Notes: generated by a model from the letters alone, not told the origin. DNA of 64,000 nucleotides from Streptomyces cellostaticus (GCF_023630175.1 NZ_JALLIN010000010.1:100665-164664); one strand, 5' to 3'; counted from the stretch's first letter, positions 46,912-56,182 are shown. Translations and numbers: made by a program.

Positions 46912-48998
46912 AGCTCGGCCGCCTTCTCGCTGGGGGTCTGGGCCTGGATCGCCGTGATGGCGACGGTGTTGACGATGTCCTGGACGAGGGCGCCACGGGA
47001 CAGGTCGTTGACGGGTTTGCGCAGGCCCTGCAGCACCGGGCCGACGGCGATGGCGCCGGCCGAGCGCTGCACGGCCTTGTAGGTGTTGTTGCCGGTGTTG
47101 AGGTCGGGGAAGATCAGCACGGTGGCCTGGCCGGCCACCTCCGAGCCGGGCAGCTTGGTGGCGGCCACGGACGGCTCCACGGCCGCGTCGTACTGGATCG
47201 GCCCCTCGATCTTCAGGTCCGGCCGCCGCGAGCGCGCCAGCTCGGTGGCCCGGCGCACCTTGTCGACGTCGGCGCCCGAACCGGACGAACCCGTGGAGTA
47301 CGACAGCATCGCGATCCGCGGCTCCACCCCGAACCGCGCGGCCGTGACCGCCGACTGGATCGCGATGTCCGCGAGCTGCTCGGCGTCGGGGTCCGGGTTG
47401 ACCGCGCAGTCGCCGTAGACCAGCACCTTGTCGGCCAGGCACATGAAGAAGACGGAGGAGACGATCGAGGAGTCCGGCCTCGTCCTGATGATCTCGAAAG
47501 CCGGCCGGATGGTGGCGGCCGTGGAGTGCACCGAGCCGGACACCATGCCGTCGGCCAGACCCTCCTGCACCATCAGGGTGCCGAAGTAGTTCACGTCCGA
47601 CACGACGTCGTAGGCCAGCTCCACGGTCACGCCGCGGTGGGCGCGCAACTGCGCGTACCGCTCGGCGAAGGCGTCGCGCAGCTCGGACGTGGCGGGGTCG
47701 ATCACCTGGCTGTCGCCGAGGTCGATGCCCAGGTCGGCGGCCTTCTTGCGGATCCCGTCGGCCGGGCCCAGCAGGGTCAGGTCGCACACGCCCCGGCGCA
47801 GCAGCACCTCGGCGGCGTGCAGCACCCGCTCCTCGGAACCCTCCGGCAGGACGACCCGGCGACGGTCCGAGCGGGCCTGCTCCAGCAGCTTGTGCTCGAA
47901 CATCATCGGGGTCACCCGGTCGCCGCTCGGGGCCGAGACGCGGCGCGCCAGGTCGACGGAGTCGGCGTACCGCTCGAACAGACCGAGCGCGGTCTCCGCC
48001 TTGCGCGGGGTGGCCGCGGTCATCTTCCCCTCCATGGAGAAGAGCCGCTCGGCGGTGGGGAAGCTGTTGCCGTCGACGGAGATCACCGGGGTGCCCGGGG
48101 CGAGGCGGGCGGCCAGGGTGAGGATCTCCTTGCTCGGCACCTCGTCCAGGGTGAGCAGCACGCCGGCTATCGGCGGGGTCCCGGCGCTGTGCGCGGCCAG
48201 CGAACCGACGACCAGATCGGCCCGGTCCCCCGGGGTCACCACGAGGCAGCCCGGGGTCAGCGCGGTCAGGAAGTTCGGCAGCATCGCACCGCCGAACACG
48301 AAGTCCAGCGCGTCGCGGGCGAGCCCGGAGTCGTCGCCTAGCAGCACCCGCGCGCCGAGGCTCTGGGTGATCTGCGCGACCGTGGGCGCGGACAGCGCGG
48401 GCTCGTCGGGCAGCACGTACACGGGCACCGGCAGCCGGTTCGCGAGCCGCCGCGCGATCTCGTCCCGGTGCTCGCGGTCCACCCGGTTGGCGACCATGGC
48501 GAGCACGTCGCAGCCGAGCCCGTCGTACGCCCGGAACGCGTTGCGGATCTCCGCGCGCACCGCGTCGGCGGGCTGTCCCCGGCCGCCCACCACCGGGATC
48601 ACGGACGCGCCGAACTCGTTGGCGAGGCGGGCGTTCACGGAGAGTTCGTCGGGGAGCTGGGTGCCGGCGAAGTCGGTGCCGAGGACGAGGACGACGTCGT
48701 AGTCCCGGGCCACCAGGTGGAAGCGGTCCACCAGGGTGGAGACCAGTTCGTCGGTGCCCCGTTCGGCCTGGAGCGCGGACGCCTCGACGTAGTCCATGCC
48801 GTAGACGGTGGCCGGGTCCTGGGTGAGCCGGTACCGCGTCCGCAGCAACTCGAACATGCGGTCGGGGCCGTCATGGACGAGCGGCCGGAAGACGCCCACC
48901 CGGTCCACCTGCCGGGTGAGCAGCTCCATGACCCCCAGCTCCACCACCTGGCGGCCGTCGCCGCGGTCGATGCCGGTCACGTACACGCTGCGCGTCAC
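46908..48998 (-). CDS. pta: phosphate acetyltransferase
   Basis: This 696-residue long-form Pta converts acetyl-CoA and phosphate to acetyl phosphate. It has an N-terminal P-loop-NTPase-like domain (about 1-370, VYVTGIDRGDGRQVVELGVM), a DRTGG-type middle section and a C-terminal PTA_PTB catalytic domain (about 385-696, SDVNYFGTLMVQEGLADGMV, SYSTGSSGSGADVDKVRRAT, FPDLNTGNNTYKAVQRSAGA). The start is GTG 48998 with GGAG 7 nt upstream. It is divergent from pfkA and leads the pta-ackA-pyk set. Confidence 0.95.
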   Translation of the reverse strand: MTRSVYVTGIDRGDGRQVVELGVMELLTRQVDRVGVFRPLVHDGPDRMFELLRTRYRLTQDPATVYGMDYVEASALQAERGTDELVSTLVDRFHLVARDYDVVLVLGTDFAGTQLPDELSVNARLANEFGASVIPVVGGRGQPADAVRAEIRNAFRAYDGLGCDVLAMVANRVDREHRDEIARRLANRLPVPVYVLPDEPALSAPTVAQITQSLGARVLLGDDSGLARDALDFVFGGAMLPNFLTALTPGCLVVTPGDRADLVVGSLAAHSAGTPPIAGVLLTLDEVPSKEILTLAARLAPGTPVISVDGNSFPTAERLFSMEGKMTAATPRKAETALGLFERYADSVDLARRVSAPSGDRVTPMMFEHKLLEQARSDRRRVVLPEGSEERVLHAAEVLLRRGVCDLTLLGPADGIRKKAADLGIDLGDSQVIDPATSELRDAFAERYAQLRAHRGVTVELAYDVVSDVNYFGTLMVQEGLADGMVSGSVHSTAATIRPAFEIIRTRPDSSIVSSVFFMCLADKVLVYGDCAVNPDPDAEQLADIAIQSAVTAARFGVEPRIAMLSYSTGSSGSGADVDKVRRATELARSRRPDLKIEGPIQYDAAVEPSVAATKLPGSEVAGQATVLIFPDLNTGNNTYKAVQRSAGAIAVGPVLQGLRKPVNDLSRGALVQDIVNTVAITAIQAQTPSEKAAEL

Positions 48999-49070
48999 GT
49001 GTGCACTCCGTTCCTGTGTCTCGCCGTCTCGCCGGTCTCTTCCGCGGCGCAAAGTCCGTGGCACAAAAAT

Positions 49071-49088
49071 CGCTCACCCAGGTGAGCG
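49071..49088. promoter_or_regulatory. operator-like palindrome between pta and pfkA
   Basis: CGCTCACC (49071-49078) and GGTGAGCG (49081-49088) are perfect inverted arms around CA in the 213-bp divergent region. A third partial copy, GGTGAG, lies at 49111-49116 within the pfkA promoter. This could be a site for one regulator that balances acetate metabolism and glycolysis. Confidence 0.5.
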
Positions 49089-49096
49089 GAACCCTC

Positions 49097-49125
49097 TTGA
49101 CAATACCCCCGGTGAGGGTTAAGGC
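49097..49125 (+). promoter_or_regulatory. pfkA promoter candidate
   Basis: TTGACA (49097-49102) is a perfect -35. A 17-bp spacer leads to TAAGGC (49120-49125) as a moderate -10. The pfkA ATG lies 86 nt further on. Confidence 0.55.
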
Positions 49126-49211
49126 GCCCGTCAGGACATCGACCGGCCGGCGGACGTGGAAGAATCGGCAGTGGCTCACAGGTACCGACAGCGAGCAGGA
49201 GACACAGCACG

Positions 49212-50237
49212 ATGCGCATCGGAGTTCTCACCGCAGGCGGCGACTGCCCCGGCCTGAACGCCGTGATCCGGTCGGTCGTGCACCGGGCGGTGGCGCAGTA
49301 CGGCGACGAGGTCATCGGCTTCGAGGACGGCTACCGGGGTCTGCTCGACCGGCACTACCGCTCCCTCGACCTGGACGCGGTCAGCGGCATCCTGGCCCGC
49401 GGCGGCACCATCCTCGGTTCCTCCCGGCTCGAGCGCGACCGGCTGCGCGAGGCCTGCGACAAGGCCACCGACATGGTCGAGGAGTTCGGCATCGACGCGC
49501 TGATCCCGATCGGCGGCGAGGGCACCCTGACCGCGGCCCGGATGCTCTCCGACGCCGGTCTGCCGGTCGTCGGCGTCCCCAAGACCATCGACAACGACAT
49601 CTCCTCCACCGACCGCACCTTCGGATTCGACACCGCCGTCGGCGTGGCCACGGAGGCCATGGACCGCCTGAAGACCACGGCGGAGTCCCACCAGCGCGTG
49701 ATGGTCGTCGAGGTCATGGGCCGGCACGCCGGCTGGATCGCCCTGGAGTCCGGCATGGCCGCCGGTGCCCACGGCATCTGCCTGCCGGAACGCGCCTTCG
49801 ACCCGGCCGACCTGGTGAAGATGGTCGAGGAGCGCTTCGCCCGCGGCAAGAAGTTCGCCGTCGTCTGCGTCGCCGAGGGCGCCCATCCCGCCGAGGGCAG
49901 CATGGACTACGGCAAGGGCGAGATCGACCAGTACGGCCACGAGCGCTTCCAGGGCATCGGCACCGCGCTGGCCTGGGAGCTGGAGCGGCGCCTCGGCAAG
50001 GAGGCCAAGCCGGTCATCCTCGGCCACGTCCAGCGCGGTGGCGTGCCCACCGCCTACGACCGCGTCCTCGCCACCCGCTTCGGCTGGCACGCCGTGGAGG
50101 CCGCGCACCGCGGCCAGTTCGGCCGGATGACCGCGCTGCGCGGCACCGACATCGTGATGGTGCCGCTCGCTGAGGCCGTCACCGAGCTGAAGACGGTCCC
50201 GAAGGACCGCATGGACGAGGCGGAGTCGGTCTTCTAG
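49212..50237 (+). CDS. pfkA2: 6-phosphofructokinase
   Basis: This 341-residue glycolytic enzyme phosphorylates fructose 6-phosphate. The start MRIGVLTAGGDCPGLNAVIR, the IPIGGEGTLTAARMLSDAGL segment, the catalytic PKTIDNDISSTDRTFGFDTA, the VVEVMGRHAGWIALESGMA motif and ILGHVQRGGVPTAYDRVLAT are intact. The GGEGT in place of GGDGS marks the actinobacterial subgroup (the residue after GGE/GGD relates to ATP or PPi use; I would assume ATP). Its TAG stop (50235-50237) lies within the CTAG that begins a MITE-like element. The symbol follows the S. coelicolor paralogue at this position, from memory. Confidence 0.95.
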   Translation: MRIGVLTAGGDCPGLNAVIRSVVHRAVAQYGDEVIGFEDGYRGLLDRHYRSLDLDAVSGILARGGTILGSSRLERDRLREACDKATDMVEEFGIDALIPIGGEGTLTAARMLSDAGLPVVGVPKTIDNDISSTDRTFGFDTAVGVATEAMDRLKTTAESHQRVMVVEVMGRHAGWIALESGMAAGAHGICLPERAFDPADLVKMVEERFARGKKFAVVCVAEGAHPAEGSMDYGKGEIDQYGHERFQGIGTALAWELERRLGKEAKPVILGHVQRGGVPTAYDRVLATRFGWHAVEAAHRGQFGRMTALRGTDIVMVPLAEAVTELKTVPKDRMDEAESVF

Positions 50238-50401
50238 TGCTGTGACCGGAAGGGTCTGCCGGAAGGCTCGCGGCGTCCGGTGCGGTGCAGCGCAAGGCGG
50301 AGCGTCGTCCGCGTACCGGACGTACTCGGGTGATGCGACGACGCGGCACGGTGCCGTGCCGGGCGCCGCGAGCCGGTGAACCCTGCCGGTCGCGGCACTG
50401 G
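50234..50401. mobile_element. MITE-like element, copy 2, starting in the pfkA stop codon
   Basis: This 168-bp non-coding element is closely related to copy 1 (8582-8749), in the same orientation and of the same length. It begins with CTAG (50234-50237), whose TAG is the pfkA stop. Terminal inverted repeats TGCTGTGACCGGAAGGGT (50238-50255) and ACCCTGCCGGTCGCGGCA (50380-50397) match at 15 of 18 positions. The right border reads CTGG in place of CTAG, so one end has decayed. Confidence 0.7.
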
Positions 50402-50599
50402 CGCCGCCTCGGTCGAGGTCCGCCGGCCGGGCGCCGCGACGGGGCGAGCCTCGGCCGACGCCGCACAGGCCGGCGCGCGCCGACCGGGAAGGCCTGCCGG
50501 GCGCCGCGCGCGGTGTACCCGCCCCGGGCCGGACGGCCGGCGCCGGCCGAGGTCTGCGCGGGGGCGAGCCGCGGCTCTCGCCCCGCCCCCCGACTTGAG
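50402..50599. other. gene-free stretch right of repeat copy 2
   Basis: This 198-bp stretch has no convincing gene. A block near 50430-50470 (CGCGACGGGGCGAGCCTCGG and onwards) resembles the block just right of copy 3 (38891-38920, CGCGACGGGGCGAACCCCGC). The repeat family may therefore extend beyond the 160-170 bp cores. Confidence 0.4.
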
Positions 50600-51304
50600 T
50601 CAGGAACCCCTGGACTCCACCGCCGTCCAGAAGTGGTCCACGATCCGGTCGAGGAACTCCCGGCCGGACTCGCCGGCGCCGCTGCCGCCGCCACCCCAGC
50701 CGAGGGTGGCGGTCATGTGCCCCTGGTAGTCCTGGTGCAGCTCCCGCAGCACGGCCTCCACGACCCCCTGGTCCAGGGGCACCAGCCGCGTCACCGGCCG
50801 CACCTGCGCCTGCCAGCGGGTCGTCGCCGCGCCGCGCAGCAGGCCGGCTAGCGCCGCCTCCCGGCCGGTGACCGCCACGAAGTCGGGCGGGGGGAGCGCG
50901 AGCACCCGTGCGAGGGCGGCCGACTGGCGCTCGTTGCCGCGCCACTGCCCGCTCTCCTCCATCCGCAGATACCCGCGCAGCTCCACACCGACGGCGCGGG
51001 CGACGTCCTCGGGCGCGATCCCGCGGGCCACGCGGTACTCCCGCAGGGTCCGGGGACGGCCGATGAGTTCTGCCGGTGCGCACCACAACACCCCCGCGAG
51101 CGCGGTGATCTCGGCGCTGCCCGGGGCGGCGGCACCGCGCTCCCAGGCGACGACGAGGCCGGGCGTCACATACGGCAGTCCGTACGAGACCCGCATCCCG
51201 TGGGCGACGTGCTCGGGCCCCATGCCGAGGGCGGCCCGCAGTCTGCGGGCGGCCGGGGCGTCGAAGGGGGGACCGGGGTCGGAACGAGGCGGAGGTGGGC
51301 GCAC
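50600..51304 (-). CDS. XRE-like helix-turn-helix DNA-binding protein
   Basis: This 234-residue protein has two HTH-like segments: an N-terminal one (RRLRAALGMGPEHVAHGMRV, with PGLVVAWERGAAAPGSAEIT) and a second (LREYRVARGIAPEDVARAVG, ELRGYLRMEESGQWRGNERQ). A C-terminal region ends in GREFLDRIVDHFWTAVESRG. The start GTG 51304 is the last start before the conserved part; upstream in-frame codons overlap promoter sequence. Target unknown. Confidence 0.75.
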   Translation of the reverse strand: MRPPPPRSDPGPPFDAPAARRLRAALGMGPEHVAHGMRVSYGLPYVTPGLVVAWERGAAAPGSAEITALAGVLWCAPAELIGRPRTLREYRVARGIAPEDVARAVGVELRGYLRMEESGQWRGNERQSAALARVLALPPPDFVAVTGREAALAGLLRGAATTRWQAQVRPVTRLVPLDQGVVEAVLRELHQDYQGHMTATLGWGGGGSGAGESGREFLDRIVDHFWTAVESRGS

Positions 51305-51535
51305 CCGGCACAAGCTAGGGCTGCGGCGGAGGGGCTGACTACGGTCGGTTCGACCAGGATCACCGGGTGTGGAAGGGCCGGTTTTTGGACGTTCGGCAGA
51401 GGAACCGGCGGTTCCGCACCCGCTCGCCGACGCCGGCAGGCGCCCGCGGTGCCAGGTACCCGCGGCCGTCCGGACCAGGACGGCGGGCCCCGTCTGCGGC
51501 ACACTCTTGGGGTACTGCCGGGGGAAGGGACACAC

Positions 51536-52123
51536 ATGGCCGAACGAGACGTGAGCGTCGGGCAGTTGCTGCTCACCGAGTACCAGACGATCAAGGACGA
51601 GCAGAAGACGCGGATCGGGTTCCGGGACAACCTGCTCTACGTCACGCTGACCGTCGTGGCCGCGGTGATCGCCGCCGCCGCGCAGGCGAGGCAGACCGCG
51701 ATGCTGCTGGCGCTGCCGCCGGTGTGCGTCGTGCTCGGCTGGACGTACCTGGTCAACGACCAGAAGATCTCGGCGATCGGGGCCTATGTGCGCGAGGAAC
51801 TGGGGCCCCGACTGGCGGAGACGGTGCGGACGCCGGGAAGCGAGGTGTTCCGCTGGGAGGTGGCGCACCGGGGCGACGCGCGGCGGGTGTCGCGCAAGGT
51901 CGCCCAGTGCGTGGTGGACCTGCTGGCCTTCTGCGTCGTGCCGCTCGGCGCGCTGATCGTCTACTGGGTGGGGGACGGCGTGTCGCCGGGGCTGGCGGTG
52001 CTCTCCGTCCTGGAGGCGGCCTCGGTGGCCGGACTCGGGGTGTACATCGTCCAGTACGCCGTGCCGTTCGGGGCCGGGGGCGCCGGTGCGGGCGGGGACG
52101 GGGCCGCGGGGGACCCGGGGTGA
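51536..52123 (+). CDS. conserved integral membrane protein
   Basis: This 195-residue protein begins MAERDVSVGQLLLTEYQTIK at ATG 51536 after GGGGAAGGGA. It has four likely membrane helices in two pairs (YVTLTVVAAVIAAAAQARQT, MLLALPPVCVVLGWTYLVND, VVDLLAFCVVPLGALIVYWV, LAVLSVLEAASVAGLGVYIV). A hydrophilic stretch separates the pairs, and the C-terminus is Gly/Ala-rich. No family of known function is recognised. It is divergent from the XRE-like gene and convergent with the response-regulator gene. Confidence 0.8.
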   Translation: MAERDVSVGQLLLTEYQTIKDEQKTRIGFRDNLLYVTLTVVAAVIAAAAQARQTAMLLALPPVCVVLGWTYLVNDQKISAIGAYVREELGPRLAETVRTPGSEVFRWEVAHRGDARRVSRKVAQCVVDLLAFCVVPLGALIVYWVGDGVSPGLAVLSVLEAASVAGLGVYIVQYAVPFGAGGAGAGGDGAAGDPG

Positions 52124-52150
52124 GCGGCGGGCCGGACCGGTCCCCGGCGG

Positions 52151-52855
52151 TCACCGGGTGGGTGCCGGTGCCTCCGGCACCCAGCGGTACACCAGTTCCG
52201 GCCGGCCCACCTGGCCGTACACGGGACGCCGCTCGGCCCTTCCGGCGTCGACCAGGTGCTCCAGGTAGCGGCGGGCGGTGATCCGGGAGATGCCCACGGC
52301 CTCCGCGACCCCGGTCGCCGCCAGGCCCTCCCGGGCGTCCCGGAGGGCGCCGGTCACCCGCTCCAGCGTCGGGCCGCTGAGACCCTTCGGGAGCGCGGCG
52401 GGGGACGGCGCGCGCAGCACGGCCAGCGCCCGGTCCACCTCGTCCTGCCCGCCGGCCTCGCCCGCCGCGGCGTGGAACTCGGCGTAGCGCACCAGCCGGT
52501 CGCGCAGCGTGGCGAAGGTGAACGGCTTCAGGACGTACTGCACGACGCCCAGCGAGACACCCTCCCGGACCACGGCCAGGTCCCGGGCCGACGTCACCGC
52601 CACGACGTCCGCGTGATGCCCCGCCGCCCGCAGGGACCGGGCGAGCTCGAGCCCGTGCACGTCGGGCAGATGCAGGTCGAGCAGCAGCAGGTCCACCGCC
52701 GTGCGGTCCAGGAACCGGCGCGCCTGCGCCCCCGTGTGCGCCGTTCCGACCGCGACGAACCCCGGCACCCGCCCGACGTACATCACGTGCGCGTCGGCGG
52801 CGACGGGGTCGTCCTCCACCACGAGGACCCGGATCGGCTGCCGCTCCCCGGTCAT
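52151..52855 (-). CDS. response regulator (CitB/DcuR-DctR type)
   Basis: This 234-residue regulator has a receiver domain (1-125) with the acidic pair Asp15/Asp16, phospho-acceptor Asp60 (LLLLDLHLPDVHGLELARSL) and conserved Lys in YVLKPFTF. A C-terminal helix-turn-helix follows (VAEAVGISRITARRYLEHLV). It overlaps the histidine kinase gene by 4 nt (ATGA), so the pair is coupled. With the adjacent dctA it probably activates dicarboxylate uptake. Confidence 0.92.
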   Translation of the reverse strand: MTGERQPIRVLVVEDDPVAADAHVMYVGRVPGFVAVGTAHTGAQARRFLDRTAVDLLLLDLHLPDVHGLELARSLRAAGHHADVVAVTSARDLAVVREGVSLGVVQYVLKPFTFATLRDRLVRYAEFHAAAGEAGGQDEVDRALAVLRAPSPAALPKGLSGPTLERVTGALRDAREGLAATGVAEAVGISRITARRYLEHLVDAGRAERRPVYGQVGRPELVYRWVPEAPAPTR

Positions 52856-54474
52856 CCGCCGCCGCCCACCGCCGTGCGCAGCGGCAGCCGCACCTCGAAC
52901 ACCGCCCCGCCCTCCTCGGCCTCCGTCACCGTCAGCGCGCCCTCGTGACGCGTGACCGCCTGCCGCACCAGGGCCAGGCCCAGGCCCCGTCCGCCGGGTC
53001 CCGCAGGCTTCGTGGAGTACCCCCGCTGGAATACCAGGTCCGTGTGGGCCGGGTCGACCCCTGCCCCCGTGTCCGAGACCCGCAGCACCAGCTCGGCGTC
53101 CTGCGCGTACGCCGTCACCGTGACCCGTGCCCCGGCGCTGCCCTGCGCCGCGTCCACCGCGTTGTCGACCAGGTTGCCGAGGATCGTCACCAGGTCCCGC
53201 GCGGGCAGGCCGCCGAGCGGTCCGTCGTCCAGCCGGCTGTCCCCCGACACCACCAGCTCCACACCCCGCTCGTTCGCCTGCGCCGCCTTGCCCAGCAGGA
53301 GCGCGGCCAGCACCGGCTCGCTCACCGCCGCGACCACCTGGTCGGTCAGGGCCTGCGCCAGCTCCAGTTCCGCCGTGGCGAACTCCACCGCCTCCCCGGC
53401 CCGGCCCAGCTCGATCAGCGAGACGACCGTGTGCAGGCGGTTCGCCGCCTCGTGCGCCTGCGAGCGCAGGGCCTGGGTGAAGCCCCGTTCCGAGTCCAGC
53501 TCACCCGTCAGGGACTGGAGTTCGGTCACGTCGCGCAGCGTCACCACCGTGCCCCGGCGCTCTCCGCCCGACACCGGTGAGGTGTTGACCACCAGCACCC
53601 GGGACGCCGTCAGGTGCACCTCGTCCACGCGCGGCTTCGACGACAGCAGGGCCCCGGTCAGCGGGACGGGCAGGCCCAGGTCGGCCACCGAGCGGCCGAT
53701 CAGGTCCACGTCACCGGTGCCGCCCACCCCCAGCAGCTCCCGGCCGCCGTCGTTGATCAGCGCCACCCGGTACCGCCCGTCCAGCATCAGCAGCCCCTCG
53801 CGCACCGCGTGCAGCGCCGCCTGGTGGTAGTCGTGCATCCGGCTCAGCTCGGTGGCGTTCATGCCGTGGGTGTGCCGGCGCAGCCGGGCGTTGACCACGT
53901 AGGTGCCGACCGCGCCCAGCAGCAGGGTCCCGCCGGCCACCCCCAGCAGGGCGGTGACCTGCTCCTGGACCCGGGCGCTGATCGCCTCGACCTTGATGCC
54001 GGCGCTCACCAGCCCGATGACCCGGCCGTCCTCCCGCACCGGGGTCACCGCGCGGACGGACGCGCCCAGGGTGCCGGTGTAGGTCTCGGTGAAGGTGCGG
54101 CCCTGCCGGGCGGGCGCGATGCGGCCCAGGAAGTGCCGGCCTATCTGCTTCTCGTCCGGATGGGTCCAGCGGATGCCGGACGGGTTCATGATCGTCACGA
54201 AGTCGACGTCGGTGTCCCGCATCACCCGCACCGCGTACGGCTGCAGCTCCCTGGTCGGATCCGGGCTGTGGATCGCCGAGCGCACGGAGGGGGAGTCCGC
54301 TATCGAGCGGGCCACGGCGGTCGCGTGCCGGGCCGCCGCGTCCTGCGCCTGCCGTCCGTCGCCGAGGTAGGTGAACAGCGCGTACCCGGCCACCACCACC
54401 GCGATCAGCACCGCCTGCACGGCGAACAGCTGGGCCGCCAGGCTGCGGGGCCGGGGCAGGGACGGGAGGCGCAT
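52852..54474 (-). CDS. sensor histidine kinase (CitA/DcuS type)
   Basis: This 540-residue membrane kinase has a transmembrane helix near residues 15-35, an extracytoplasmic PAS-like sensor (about 40-165, with YAVRVMRDTDVDFVTIMNPS and the PPRE-like GIRWTHPDEKQIGRHFLGRI), a second helix (about 168-190) and a cytoplasmic PAS (about 205-320). A Spo0B-type dimerisation helix carries the phospho-His (RSQAHEAANRLHTVVSLIEL), and a HATPase domain follows (GNLVDNAVDAAQGSAGARVT, GGRGLGLALVRQAVTRHEGA). The sensor type binds C4-dicarboxylates or citrate, in keeping with the divergent dctA. Confidence 0.93.
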   Translation of the reverse strand: MRLPSLPRPRSLAAQLFAVQAVLIAVVVAGYALFTYLGDGRQAQDAAARHATAVARSIADSPSVRSAIHSPDPTRELQPYAVRVMRDTDVDFVTIMNPSGIRWTHPDEKQIGRHFLGRIAPARQGRTFTETYTGTLGASVRAVTPVREDGRVIGLVSAGIKVEAISARVQEQVTALLGVAGGTLLLGAVGTYVVNARLRRHTHGMNATELSRMHDYHQAALHAVREGLLMLDGRYRVALINDGGRELLGVGGTGDVDLIGRSVADLGLPVPLTGALLSSKPRVDEVHLTASRVLVVNTSPVSGGERRGTVVTLRDVTELQSLTGELDSERGFTQALRSQAHEAANRLHTVVSLIELGRAGEAVEFATAELELAQALTDQVVAAVSEPVLAALLLGKAAQANERGVELVVSGDSRLDDGPLGGLPARDLVTILGNLVDNAVDAAQGSAGARVTVTAYAQDAELVLRVSDTGAGVDPAHTDLVFQRGYSTKPAGPGGRGLGLALVRQAVTRHEGALTVTEAEEGGAVFEVRLPLRTAVGGGG

Positions 54475-54625
54475 GCCAGCAGTGTGCCTCTCCCTTCAGG
54501 CGTGAACTAAATGAACGGAAGGGTGACCGCCCTCACAGGGCGGGAGATAGTCACGGCATTCCCCGTACACCCCGGACGTGAGCCGCACGCCGGTGATGCC
54601 GACGAAGACGTCAAGGAGGGCAGCC

Positions 54626-56014
54626 GTGGCCGCCAGTACCCCCGATACGGCACCTGCCGCACCCCGCGCCAGGCGGGACCGGACCCATTACCTGTACATC
54701 GCCGTCATCGTGGCGGTCGCACTCGGTATCGCCGTGGGACTGATCTGGCCCGATGCCGCGGTCGAGCTGAAGCCGCTGGGCACGGGCTTCGTCAACCTGA
54801 TCAAGATGATGATCTCGCCGATCATCTTCTGCACGATCGTGCTGGGCATCGGCTCGGTGCGCAAAGCGGCGAAGGTCGGCGCCGTCGGCGGTATCGCGCT
54901 CGGCTACTTCCTGGTGATGTCGCTGGTCGCGCTCGCCATCGGGCTCGTCGTCGGCAACGTGCTGCACCCCGGGGACGGGCTGCACCTGACCGACGCGCTC
55001 AAGCAGACCGGGCACGCCCAGGTCTCCGGCGACGCGCTGCCGCCGGTGGACTTCGTGCTGTCGGTCATCCCGGTCACGTTCGTGTCCGCCTTCACCGAGG
55101 GCCAGGTGCTGCAGACCCTGCTGATCGCGCTGCTCACCGGGTTCGCGCTGCAGGCCATGGGCTCGGCCGGGCAGCCGGTGCTGCGCGGTGTCGAGCACAT
55201 CCAGCGGCTGGTCTTCCGCGTCCTGTCCATGGTCATGTGGGCCGCCCCGATCGGCGCCTTCGGCGCCATCGCGGCCGTCGTCGGCTCGGCCGGCCTGGAC
55301 GCGCTGAAGAGCCTCGCCGTGCTGATGCTCGGCTTCTACGTGACCTGCTTCCTCTTCGTCTTCGTCGTGCTCGGCGCCGTGCTGCGGATCGTCGCCGGTG
55401 TGAACGTCCTCTCGCTGTTCAAGTACCTCGCCCGCGAGTTCCTGCTGATCCTGTCCACGTCCTCCTCCGAGTCCGCGCTGCCGCGGCTCATCGCGAAGAT
55501 GGAGCACCTGGGCGTCAGCAAGCCGGTCGTCGGCATCACCGTGCCGACCGGGTACTCCTTCAACCTCGACGGCACGATGATCTACATGACCATGGCGTCG
55601 CTGTACATCGCGGACGCCCTGGGCACCCCGATGTCCGTCGCCGAGCAGATCCCGCTGCTGCTGTTCCTGCTGCTGGCCTCCAAGGGCGCCGCCGGCGTCA
55701 GCGGCGCCGGCCTGGCCACGCTGGCCGGCGGCCTGCAGTCCCACAAGCCGGCGCTGGTCGACGGCGTCGGCCTGATCGTCGGCATCGACCGGTTCATGAG
55801 TGAGGCCCGCGCCCTGACCAACTTCGCCGGCAACGCCGTGGCCACCGTGCTGATCGGCACCTGGACCAAGGAGATCGACAACGACCGGGTGCGGCGGGTA
55901 CTGGCCGGTGAGCTTCCCTTCTCCGAGACGACCTCGCCGGACGAGCGGCCGTCCGCCGGCACCGGGCTGCCCGAGCCCCGCGAGGGCGACGAGAGGGAAC
56001 TGGCCAAGGCCTGA
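54626..56014 (+). CDS. dctA: C4-dicarboxylate:cation symporter DctA
   Basis: This 462-residue member of the dicarboxylate/amino acid:cation symporter family takes up succinate, fumarate and malate. It contains multiple membrane helices, the serine-rich stretch FLLILSTSSSESALPRLIAK, the PTGYSFNLDGTMIYMTMASL motif and the re-entrant ASKGAAGVSGAGLATLAGGL loop, all typical of DctA. GTG 54626 follows AAGGAGG (54613-54619); the longer in-frame start at 54578 is less likely. It is divergent from the two-component genes. Confidence 0.94.
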   Translation: MAASTPDTAPAAPRARRDRTHYLYIAVIVAVALGIAVGLIWPDAAVELKPLGTGFVNLIKMMISPIIFCTIVLGIGSVRKAAKVGAVGGIALGYFLVMSLVALAIGLVVGNVLHPGDGLHLTDALKQTGHAQVSGDALPPVDFVLSVIPVTFVSAFTEGQVLQTLLIALLTGFALQAMGSAGQPVLRGVEHIQRLVFRVLSMVMWAAPIGAFGAIAAVVGSAGLDALKSLAVLMLGFYVTCFLFVFVVLGAVLRIVAGVNVLSLFKYLAREFLLILSTSSSESALPRLIAKMEHLGVSKPVVGITVPTGYSFNLDGTMIYMTMASLYIADALGTPMSVAEQIPLLLFLLLASKGAAGVSGAGLATLAGGLQSHKPALVDGVGLIVGIDRFMSEARALTNFAGNAVATVLIGTWTKEIDNDRVRRVLAGELPFSETTSPDERPSAGTGLPEPREGDERELAKA

Positions 56015-56024
56015 TCCGAAGGCC

Positions 56025-56065
56025 CCGGACGCCCGGCCCCGCCTGAACCCGGGCCGGGCGTCCGG
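56025..56065 (+). terminator. terminator of dctA
   Basis: A perfect 15-bp stem (arms CCGGACGCCCGGCCC at 56025-56039 and GGGCCGGGCGTCCGG at 56051-56065) with an 11-nt loop begins 10 nt after the stop. Confidence 0.78.
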
Positions 56066-56182
56066 TTCCACCAGCGGCGGGCCGGGTCCCCCCTTCGTGC
56101 CCCGGCCGTCCGGCCGCCATCCGCTGACGTGCCGTTCCGGTCCGACCGGGACGGCACGTCGGTGCTCGTTCCCGCCACTCTC

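Noticed and set aside
44149..47082. A 977-residue open frame antisense to pyk and ackA
   Set aside because: It is antisense to two certain genes, and its composition is that of a shadow frame.
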